A program made the translations under genes and the position numbers. The notes under the pieces are model-generated. The model did not search any database and was not told the origin of the DNA. It was given only the letters and a program-made list of their open reading frames with translations. Shown here one piece after another: positions 16,187 through 24,075 of a stretch of DNA of 47,229 nucleotides. Within the stretch, counting starts at the first letter, position 1. Every line of letters starts with the position of its first letter. The DNA comes from CAZONU01 sp965370045 (GTDB lineage Bacteria; Planctomycetota; SZUA-567; JAKLDR01), in the NCBI GenBank assembly GCA_965370045.1, contig CBDUSI010000019.1:1-47229 (forward strand). The letters are read 5' to 3'.

Positions 16187-18589
16187 ATGAATAGAATAGG
16201 CGGACCCATCGGTCTGCTGGCTGTCGCCCTCCTGGCGGCCGGGGCTGCCCGCGCCTCGGGCTGGCCGCAGTACAAGCGCGACTCGGCGCGGACCGGTGAC
16301 GCCAGCGACGAGAAGCTGGCGTTTCCAATGCAGAGGATCGTCGCGGTGCGCTTCCCCGCGCCGATCTACGCCTCGCCCGCGGTGGTGGGCGGAAAGGTCT
16401 ATATCCAGGACGCACGGGGGAACGTGGCCTGCGTTGACGTCGGGACGAACAAGGTCCTGTGGACCGCGAAGCTCGGCGGGGTGACCAACACGTCTTCGCC
16501 GGCGGTCGCCAAGGGGAAGGTCTACGTCGGCTCCAGCGCCGGTTATCTCGCCGTTCTCGACGCGGCCAGCGGCAAGCTCATCAAGAAGATCCCCGCCGAC
16601 GGGCAGGTGATCACCTCGCCGGCGGTGACGGAGGAGGGCGTCTACTTCAGCACCACCACCGCCCAGCTGGTCAAGACCGATTTCGACGGCAATGTCATAT
16701 GGACCTTCAAGGGCAAGGGAGACGCCTATACGGAGTTCGCCGTTCGGGGCAAGGAGATACTCTTCGTCCAGGCCGATGGCACCCGGGGAGGTCATACCCG
16801 GCTGTGCATGCTCCTTGACGAGGGCAAGACGGTCAAGGTCGGCGAGTGGTCCGTGCCCCTGTACCGCGGCCGCGTGTACCTGTGCCCGACGGGGGGAATG
16901 ACTTTCGGAGACGGGGGCCAGTACTCCATGCAGGGCTACGACAGCGAGGCCGGGGGCTTCTGCATCTTCGGCCGCGCTCCGGGCGCCCGGGGATGGTACA
17001 GAGGAAGCGTCGGCCTGCTCTGGAGAACCGCCGACGTGCGCATGAAGTGGAACGACTCGCGGGTGACCGCCTCTTACCGGGCGGGCAGGTTCTACCGCGG
17101 CGACATCTGCTGCAGCGCGAAGGGCTACATCTGGCGGGCCGACCCCGCGATCATGGTCTCCGGCGGGTCGCAGTCCTCTCCGGCCCTGGCTAAGGATCAC
17201 CTGGCGGTGGGCAACGACGACGGCAAGGTTCTGTTTTTCCCGATCGAGGCAAAAGGCGCCGAGCCGGCCAGGACGGTCAAGGCGACCGCCATCGTGAAGC
17301 CGGTCTGGAGCTTCATGACCATTGGGGCTGGCAAGCCCAACGGGGCGATCTCCTCCTCGCCGGCGATCTCCGGCGGCCGGGTCTTCTTCGGCGGTGAGGA
17401 CGGGGTGCTCTACGGCCTGGGGCGGGGACCGGAGACCAAGGTCGTCGACGCCCTGCCCAAGGAGAAGATGGCGGCGCGCACTTTCCCGGGGCGCAAGCTG
17501 AAGGGGACCGAGTGGCATACGCCCGGCGGGGGCATGGGCTACTCGGCGGTCTCGGCGGACACCACGGTCAAGCCGCCCTTCAAGATCAAGTGGCGTACGC
17601 GGGTCTGGAACTCGGGCAAGGGGCCGGTGATCGTCGCCGCCGGGATGGCCTTCCATACCGGGCGAACCGGTCAACTGGTCGCGATGGACGCCGAGACCGG
17701 CGAAGTCATCTGGCGAGTGCGCCACACCAACGAGGTGGTGGAGTCCCGCCCGGCGGCGGTCTACGCCGAGGGCAAACTCCTGGTTCTGCGCGGGTCGGTC
17801 GACCTGTCCGGGAAGCCCAGCGGCGGCGGCGGCATCTGGTGCCACGACGCCCGAACCGGCCGAGTGCTCTGGAAGAAGACGTTCCAGGTGGCCTATCCCT
17901 ACAACTCCGACGGCCTGATCGCCGGGGACGGCAAAGTGCTGGCCTGCCTGCCCGACAAGAAGGGCGTGCTCCAGGCGGCGGGGCTGTCCCTCAAGGACGG
18001 TTCCGAACTCTGGCGACGGAGCCTGGATATCCCCGCCGGCCCGAAGGGCCGGCGTTTCGCCGTCGCCGCCGATGGCGGGCTCTGGTTCCTGTCTGTGGCC
18101 GACGGGAGGACTTTCGGCCTTAACCCGGCCGACGGCAAGATTCTCTGGAAGACCGAGAAACAGCATGCCATCCAGGCGCGCTCGCGGATTGCAGCCCGCA
18201 AGGGAACGGTGGTGGTGTTCAACCAGGCCGGTGGCCAAGCCCTGAACGCCAAGACCGGCGCGCATCTCTGGACCGGCCGCGGGGGCAGCAGGAACTATTC
18301 CGCGCAGCCGCTTACCGACCTCTACCTGGAAAGCCACGGGAAGAAGGGGGCCTCCAAGTCCCACGGATGCTCCTACCCGGTTTTCGCCAACGGTACCTGG
18401 TACTTCCACAAGCGCGGCGCCACCTTCAGCATCCTGCGGGCGGGCAGAGCCTGGAGCCGGGCCTTCCTCTCCAACACCTGCCCCTCGGTCTCACCCGCCT
18501 ACGGCCGGCTCTATTACATGCCCTGCGGGGAGGGAGTGGTCTACTGCTTCGAGCCAACCATCGCTTCGAAGAAGGAGAAATCCCGGTGA
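16187..18589 (+). CDS. Exported PQQ-type beta-propeller protein
   Basis: 800 residues. Signal peptide (1-24, ending in A-R-A-S), then WPQYKRDSARTG, the box that opens many planctomycete PQQ-propeller proteins, then repeated blades of the form SPAVVGGKVY...D...G...W. A GGGGG-AGGG-like purine tract (about 16171-16179) lies 7 bases before the ATG. The fold is that of BamB and quinoprotein dehydrogenases, but the active-site context of true dehydrogenases is not recognisable, so a binding or scaffold role is likelier. The next gene is a close paralogue, giving a tandem pair. The stop overlaps the next start by four bases (GTGA). Confidence 0.83.
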   Translation: MNRIGGPIGLLAVALLAAGAARASGWPQYKRDSARTGDASDEKLAFPMQRIVAVRFPAPIYASPAVVGGKVYIQDARGNVACVDVGTNKVLWTAKLGGVTNTSSPAVAKGKVYVGSSAGYLAVLDAASGKLIKKIPADGQVITSPAVTEEGVYFSTTTAQLVKTDFDGNVIWTFKGKGDAYTEFAVRGKEILFVQADGTRGGHTRLCMLLDEGKTVKVGEWSVPLYRGRVYLCPTGGMTFGDGGQYSMQGYDSEAGGFCIFGRAPGARGWYRGSVGLLWRTADVRMKWNDSRVTASYRAGRFYRGDICCSAKGYIWRADPAIMVSGGSQSSPALAKDHLAVGNDDGKVLFFPIEAKGAEPARTVKATAIVKPVWSFMTIGAGKPNGAISSSPAISGGRVFFGGEDGVLYGLGRGPETKVVDALPKEKMAARTFPGRKLKGTEWHTPGGGMGYSAVSADTTVKPPFKIKWRTRVWNSGKGPVIVAAGMAFHTGRTGQLVAMDAETGEVIWRVRHTNEVVESRPAAVYAEGKLLVLRGSVDLSGKPSGGGGIWCHDARTGRVLWKKTFQVAYPYNSDGLIAGDGKVLACLPDKKGVLQAAGLSLKDGSELWRRSLDIPAGPKGRRFAVAADGGLWFLSVADGRTFGLNPADGKILWKTEKQHAIQARSRIAARKGTVVVFNQAGGQALNAKTGAHLWTGRGGSRNYSAQPLTDLYLESHGKKGASKSHGCSYPVFANGTWYFHKRGATFSILRAGRAWSRAFLSNTCPSVSPAYGRLYYMPCGEGVVYCFEPTIASKKEKSR

Positions 18590-21069
18590 AAGGACCAAGC
18601 AGGATGCTCCTGGCGACGCTGCTGACTTCTGTTGTCGCGGCGTCCGTGGCCTCGGCCGCGGACTGGCCGCAGTACAAGCGCGACTCGGCTCGCACCGGCG
18701 ACGCCGCCGACGAGAAGCTGGCGTTTCCCATGCAGCGGATCGTGGCGGTGCGCTTCCCCGCGCCGATCTACGCCTCGCCTGCCGTTGTCGGCGGGAAGGT
18801 CTACATCCAGGACGCCCGCGGGCACGTGGCCTGCGTGGACGCCGCGACGAACAAGGTCCTCTGGACCGCCAAACTCGGCGGGGTGACAAACACGTCTTCG
18901 CCGGCGGTCGCCAAGGGCAAGGTCTACGTCGGCTCCAGCGCCGGCTACCTAGCCGTTCTTGATGCGGCCAGCGGTCGCTTGGTCAAGAAGGTCCCCGCCG
19001 ACGGGCAGGTGATCACCTCGCCGGCGGTGACCGCGGCGGGCGTCTACTTCAGCACCACCACCGCCAAACTGGTCAAGATCGACTTCGCCGGCAACGTGGT
19101 CTGGACCTACGCGGGCAACGCGGAGTCCTACACCGAGATCGCGGTGCGGGGCAAGGAGATGCTCTTCGTCGAGGCCGCGTCGAAGTACGGCGGCCACGCC
19201 CGGGTGAGCGTGATCATCGACGAGGGCAAGAGCGCCAAGCGGGGCAAGAAGTACCGGGCCACCTACGGCGCCGGACCCCTGTGCCCTACCGGCGGGCCTG
19301 TCTTCGGCAGCGGCGGGCAGTTCGCGATCCAGGGGTTCGACAGCGAGAGCGGGGGCTTCTGCATTTTCGAGCGCGACCCGGCGGCCAGGAAGGGGCGGGC
19401 GCCCGTCAGGGGGAAGTCGGGGCGGAGCCTGATCTGGCGCGATGGCGGCCCCCTGATACGCTGGAACGACTCGCGGGTGACCGCTTCGGTTCGGGGAAAG
19501 CGCTACTACCGCGGGGACATCTGCTGCTCGCCCGATGGCTACATCTGGCGGGCCGATCCGGAGGTGTTGGTCTCCGGTGGGTCGCAGTCCTCGCCGGCGC
19601 TGGCCGCCGACCACCTGGCCGTGGGCAACGACGACGGGAAGCTTCTCTTCTTCCCGATTGGCGCGAAGGCCGCGGAGCCGGCCAAGACAGTCAAGGCGGC
19701 CACCATCGTAAAGCCGGTGTGGAGCTTCACCTCGCTGGGGGCCGGCAAGCCCAATGGAGGAATATCCTCCTCGCCGGCGATTTCCGGAGGCATGGTCTTT
19801 TTCGGCGGCGAGGACGGCGTACTCTACGGACTGGGAAAGGGGAAGGAAGCAGTGGTGATCGACGCGCTGCCCAAGGGGCAGATGGTCGCGCGCACCTTCC
19901 CGGGAAGCAAACTCAAGGGCGCCGAATGGCGCAGCGCCGGCGGGGACATGGGCTACTCGGCGGTGTCGGCCGATACTAAGCTCAAGCCGCCCCTCAAGAT
20001 CAAGTGGCGGACCCGCGTGTGGAACTCGGCCAAGGGCCCGGTGATCGTCGCCGCGGGGATGGTCTTCCAGACGGGGCGGACCGGCCAACTGGTCGCGCTC
20101 GACGCCGAGACCGGCGAGGTCATCTGGCGGACGCGCCACTCCAACAAGGTAGTGGAGTCCCGCCCGGCAGCGGTCTACGCCGACGGCAAGCTGCTGGTCA
20201 TGCGCGGTTCCTTCAATATGTTCCCGAATTCCCCGAGCGGCGGTGCCGGCATCTGGTGCCACGATGCGGTCAGCGGCAAGGTGCTCTGGCACAAGTCGCT
20301 CCCGACCGCCTACCACTACAACGCCGATGGCCTGGCGGTGCTGGACGGCCGCGTGTTGACCTGCTGGCCGGACGAGAAGAAGGTCCTCCAGGCGGCGGCG
20401 CTGTTCCTCAAGGACGGGAAGGAGGCCTGGCGGCGGAGCCTGGGCATCCCCGCCGGCCGCAAAGGGCGGCGGTTTTCCATGGCCGCCGGGGATGGGCGCT
20501 GGTACCTGTCGATTTCCTCCGGCCGGACCTTCGGCCTCGCCGCGGCCGAAGGTAAGGTTCTTTGGAAGACGACCAAGGAACACGCCATCACCGGCCGGAC
20601 GCGCCTCGCCTTCCGCAAGGGGGCTCTGGTGGTCTTCAACAGCAAAGGTGCCCACGCCCTGGACGGGAAGACCGGCAAGCACCTCTGGACCGGCCGCGGG
20701 GTGCGCAGCAAGGGCTACGCCGCGACCTATTCCGCACAGGCGCTGACTGACGCCTACCTGGAGAGCAAGGGGCAGAAGGATATCTTCATGTCCAACATCT
20801 GCTCCTACCCGGTCTTCGCCAACGGAGTGTGGTACGTGCACCTTGCCCATTCGAACATACTGCTGGCCTTCGATAAGGAGGTCCCTCTTGGCACCAGCAA
20901 GCGCGACTTCAAGCCGCTCTGGAAGCGGTTGTTTCTCTCGAACGCCTGCCCGCCGGTTTCGCCCGCCTACGGCCGGCTCTACTACACGCCCTGCGGGGAG
21001 GGGGTAGTCTACTGCTTCGAGAACGCCGGCACCGCGAGCGGGGGCGGCGCCGGTCGGGCCCGGCGCTGA
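18586..21069 (+). CDS. Exported PQQ-type beta-propeller protein (tandem paralogue)
   Basis: 827 residues from the GTG at 18586, chosen because AAGGAG (18572-18577) lies 8 bases upstream and GTGA overlaps the previous stop. The reading frame is open further upstream, but that stretch lies inside the previous gene. Signal peptide ending A-S-A-A-D, then the same WPQYKRDSARTG box and propeller blades as the previous protein, with long near-identical segments in the first 130 mature residues. It differs by an insertion near the C-terminus (about residues 758-782) and by divergence in the middle. Function is unknown beyond the propeller fold; co-expression with the lyase-like and hydrolase-like proteins is inferred from spacing. 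Confidence 0.83.
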   Translation: MKGPSRMLLATLLTSVVAASVASAADWPQYKRDSARTGDAADEKLAFPMQRIVAVRFPAPIYASPAVVGGKVYIQDARGHVACVDAATNKVLWTAKLGGVTNTSSPAVAKGKVYVGSSAGYLAVLDAASGRLVKKVPADGQVITSPAVTAAGVYFSTTTAKLVKIDFAGNVVWTYAGNAESYTEIAVRGKEMLFVEAASKYGGHARVSVIIDEGKSAKRGKKYRATYGAGPLCPTGGPVFGSGGQFAIQGFDSESGGFCIFERDPAARKGRAPVRGKSGRSLIWRDGGPLIRWNDSRVTASVRGKRYYRGDICCSPDGYIWRADPEVLVSGGSQSSPALAADHLAVGNDDGKLLFFPIGAKAAEPAKTVKAATIVKPVWSFTSLGAGKPNGGISSSPAISGGMVFFGGEDGVLYGLGKGKEAVVIDALPKGQMVARTFPGSKLKGAEWRSAGGDMGYSAVSADTKLKPPLKIKWRTRVWNSAKGPVIVAAGMVFQTGRTGQLVALDAETGEVIWRTRHSNKVVESRPAAVYADGKLLVMRGSFNMFPNSPSGGAGIWCHDAVSGKVLWHKSLPTAYHYNADGLAVLDGRVLTCWPDEKKVLQAAALFLKDGKEAWRRSLGIPAGRKGRRFSMAAGDGRWYLSISSGRTFGLAAAEGKVLWKTTKEHAITGRTRLAFRKGALVVFNSKGAHALDGKTGKHLWTGRGVRSKGYAATYSAQALTDAYLESKGQKDIFMSNICSYPVFANGVWYVHLAHSNILLAFDKEVPLGTSKRDFKPLWKRLFLSNACPPVSPAYGRLYYTPCGEGVVYCFENAGTASGGGAGRARR

Positions 21070-21142
21070 GGTCGAAGTGGTCTGGCCTACCGCCGGGAAT
21101 TTGGGCAAGTGAAAGAGTACCGTCCACAGGAGGGCAACTGAG

Positions 21143-23959
21143 ATGAAGTTCAACCGTTCGCATCTGCTGGGCGCCGGGCTGCTGGCCGCGGCGCTGCTTC
21201 TGGCCGGGCCGGGAGCGGCCGGCGAGAAGAAGGCCTCCGCCCCGCCTCCTGACGGCCTAGTCCTTCTCGAAAACGGCAGCTTCTGGCGCTACCACGTCAC
21301 CTGGGGGACTGAGCTCTGCCGCATGGAGGACGGGAAACTGGTGTCCATACATCCGGCCAAGACCAGCGAGCGCTACAGGAAGCAGGTGGACGGCAGGAAC
21401 CGCTACCTCTGGCGGATGAAGCTGCACCCCGGGCACCGCGCCGTCCCCCTGCCGCCCGACGACTGGCGGAAACCCGAGTTCAACGACTCCGAGTGGCAGC
21501 GGCGCCGCGGGCCCTTTGCCCACGGGCCCACGGGCAGCTCCAAGCGCGGCTACAAGAGCACCCCGCTGGTCTGCCTGCGCGGCAAGTTCCAGGTGGAGAA
21601 CCTCGCGGGGGTCGGCGAGCTGACGCTGTCCGTCTCCTACCTGGGCGGCATCGTGGTCTACGTTAACGGCAAGGAGGTCGGCCGCGGTCACATGCCCAAG
21701 GGCGAGATCAAGCCGACCACGCCGGCGGAAGACTATCCCCTGGGGGCCTTCTTCGACGGGGATGGCCGTATGTGGGACCAGCCCGAGGTCAAGAGCCGCA
21801 AGGAGTGGCGCGCGTTCGAGAAGAAGATGGAGAAGGGCCGCATCTGGGACGGCTCGCCTGAGGCCAAGAACCCGGAGGCGCTGGCGGCTTTCGTCAGCCG
21901 CCTGCGCCGCGCCAGCGTCAAGATACCCGCCTCGGCCCTCAAGAAGGGGCTCAACGTCCTGGCCATCGAGAACCACCGCCCGCCGGCCCCGGACAAGTTC
22001 TTCACCGCCAATAAGAGCAAGAAGTACGTGAATCAGCAGCACCTCAAGTCCTTCTGCTGGTGGTCGCGGGTGGGGCTGACGGACGTCAGGCTGATCGCCA
22101 AGACCGGCGCCGCGGCGAAGCCCAACGCCGGCCACGCCGGGCGGCCCGCCGGCTTTCATGTCTGGACCCACCCGATCATCGAGAAGGTCTACACCAACGA
22201 GTACCCAGACCCTAGCGAGCCGCTCCAGCCGGTGAAGATCTGCAGCCCCCGGAACGGCGCCCACTCCGGTCAGATACTGGTCCTCTCCGAGGCGGCCATT
22301 ACCGGCTTCAAGGTTGAGGCCTCCGACCTCTCCGGCCCCGGCAAGATACCCGCGAAGGCGGTGCAGATCCGCTACGCGCAGCCCGACGGCAGCACCCGCA
22401 AGAGCAGCAGGCCACCATGGTTCGACAGCCTGGAGGAGGTCGCCCCGACGGAGGTGCCGGTGCGCTCGGGCGGCCGGAGCGGAAAGAAGTGCGGCGCCCT
22501 GCAGCCGGTGTGGCTCACCGTGCGCGTGCCCAAGGAGGCCAAGGCCGGGCTCTACAAGGGCACGGTCACGGTCAGCGCGAGCGGCCAGAAGGCCGTGAAG
22601 GTCCCCCTGGAGGTGGAGGTAACCGACTGGCTCATGCCCGACTCCAAGGAATTCTTCGCGCACATGGGGCTCATCCAATCGCCGGAGTCGGTGGCCCTGC
22701 AGTACAAGGTGCCCATGTGGTCGAAGAAGCACTGGGAGCTGCTGGAGCGGACCTTCAAGCTGCTCGGCGGGCTCAGCAGCAAGGTGATCTATATCACCGC
22801 GCAGTACAAGACCCACTTCGGCAACGACCAGAGCATGATCCGCTACGTCAAGACCGGCAAAGGCAAGTACAAGCCGGACTTCACCATCGCCAGAAAGTAT
22901 CTCGACCTGGCCGTCAAGTACCAGGGCAAGGTCCCGGTGGTGGGCCTGTACATCTGGCGCTCTCCGTGGGTGACCGGCAACTTCGACGGCGCCGGCCCGC
23001 GCGGCGACCGCAAGATCCTCATCAGCCTGGTGGACAAGGAGGGTGGCGAGATCACCGGCACGGCCGAGGGCCCGGCCTGGGGCACGCCGGAGGTCCGCGA
23101 GTTCTGGAAGCCGGTGGTCGACGGCATGAAGAAGCTCTGCGCCGAACGGGGCATCGAGAAGTCGCTGATGATCGGCATGTCCGGCGACTACACTCCCACC
23201 GACATCGCCCTGGCGGACCTGGAGGCGGTCACCGGGGGGCTGAAGTGGATTCACCACTCGCACGTGGTCCGCAACGTACTGGGCAACATGGGCAGCGTGC
23301 CGACCGGCCCGCGCAAGTGGGAGCGCGGCAAGGGCGGCAAGACCTATGCAGTGGGCTACATCGCCGCGGCCTGGGGCGGCTTCGCGCGCCGCAAGGACCC
23401 CGATTTCGGCCGCGGCTACGGCTGGAAGAACCCCATGCCCCGGGTCGAGACCCGCACACCGCCGCGCGGCCGCATGCACATGGAACAGAATATCACCGCC
23501 GTGGCCACCAAGACCATCAAGGGAGCCCCCCCGGACGCCGGCCTGCACGGCCTGGGTCGCACCGGGGCGGACTTCTGGAAGGTGCTGGTTGACGGGCGCG
23601 GCCGCAAGGTCGGCGTCCTGGCCGGTCGCTACACCGAGACCCGCTGGGGGCAGCTGGGCATCCGCTGCTGCGGCCTGGCCCTGCTCGCGCCGGGCAAGGA
23701 GGGAGCCATCGCCACCTACCGCTCGGAGATGGTCCGCGAGAACGTCCAGGAGGTCGAGGCCCGGGTCTTCATCGAGAAGGCGTTGCACGACGAGGGCAAG
23801 AAGGCCAAGATCGGCGAGGAGTTGGCCAAGCGCGCCCTGGAAGTGCTCGACGAGCGGGTGCGCGCCTCCCAGCGCCAGGCGCTGTGCTCGGAGATAGCCA
23901 AGCTCGGCCGCGACCTCTACCGCGTGGTCGCCGAGGTGGCCAAGAAGCTGGAGGAGTAG
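21143..23959 (+). CDS. Exported glycoside-hydrolase-like protein (DUF4091/GH123-type, tentative)
   Basis: 938 residues. Signal peptide 1-27. Residues about 100-310 look like a jelly-roll galactose-binding domain with a GGIVVYVNGKEVGRG strand, as in GH2-type accessory domains. At about 455-500 the VWLTVRVPKEAKAGLYKGTVTV strand is characteristic of the beta-sandwich preceding the barrel in GH123/DUF4091 proteins. The barrel region follows (SKVIYIT, PVVGLYIWRSPW), and the C-terminus has a helical R-E-N-V-Q-E-x-E-A-R-x-F-I-E-K-A-L segment typical of the family. I could not locate a clear Asp-Glu catalytic pair, so activity is uncertain. AGGAGGG at 21128-21134 is 8 bases from the ATG. Context with lyase-like proteins suggests work on an external polysaccharide. 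Confidence 0.7.
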   Translation: MKFNRSHLLGAGLLAAALLLAGPGAAGEKKASAPPPDGLVLLENGSFWRYHVTWGTELCRMEDGKLVSIHPAKTSERYRKQVDGRNRYLWRMKLHPGHRAVPLPPDDWRKPEFNDSEWQRRRGPFAHGPTGSSKRGYKSTPLVCLRGKFQVENLAGVGELTLSVSYLGGIVVYVNGKEVGRGHMPKGEIKPTTPAEDYPLGAFFDGDGRMWDQPEVKSRKEWRAFEKKMEKGRIWDGSPEAKNPEALAAFVSRLRRASVKIPASALKKGLNVLAIENHRPPAPDKFFTANKSKKYVNQQHLKSFCWWSRVGLTDVRLIAKTGAAAKPNAGHAGRPAGFHVWTHPIIEKVYTNEYPDPSEPLQPVKICSPRNGAHSGQILVLSEAAITGFKVEASDLSGPGKIPAKAVQIRYAQPDGSTRKSSRPPWFDSLEEVAPTEVPVRSGGRSGKKCGALQPVWLTVRVPKEAKAGLYKGTVTVSASGQKAVKVPLEVEVTDWLMPDSKEFFAHMGLIQSPESVALQYKVPMWSKKHWELLERTFKLLGGLSSKVIYITAQYKTHFGNDQSMIRYVKTGKGKYKPDFTIARKYLDLAVKYQGKVPVVGLYIWRSPWVTGNFDGAGPRGDRKILISLVDKEGGEITGTAEGPAWGTPEVREFWKPVVDGMKKLCAERGIEKSLMIGMSGDYTPTDIALADLEAVTGGLKWIHHSHVVRNVLGNMGSVPTGPRKWERGKGGKTYAVGYIAAAWGGFARRKDPDFGRGYGWKNPMPRVETRTPPRGRMHMEQNITAVATKTIKGAPPDAGLHGLGRTGADFWKVLVDGRGRKVGVLAGRYTETRWGQLGIRCCGLALLAPGKEGAIATYRSEMVRENVQEVEARVFIEKALHDEGKKAKIGEELAKRALEVLDERVRASQRQALCSEIAKLGRDLYRVVAEVAKKLEE

Positions 23960-24025
23960 CGCCGGGGCCTGATTGCGGATTGGGATAACGGCGAAAGCAC
24001 CGATCATTCGGGGACGACGGGGTAA

Positions 24026-24031
24026 TACAAT
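24026..24031 (+). promoter_or_regulatory. Possible -10 element upstream of the NHL-type gene
   Basis: TACAAT stands in the 116-base gap before the gene at 24076, but no convincing -35 lies 16-18 bases upstream. If real, it would give the last gene of the run some independent expression. Confidence 0.25.
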
Positions 24032-24075
24032 GTAGAACAGAAGTTACGTGATGGAAACGGTTAAGGAGGAATGCC

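Noticed and set aside
13224..21069. True PQQ-dependent alcohol/glucose dehydrogenases
   Set aside because: Only the propeller fold is seen; no cytochrome domain or recognisable active-site motif, so an enzymatic name is not justified.
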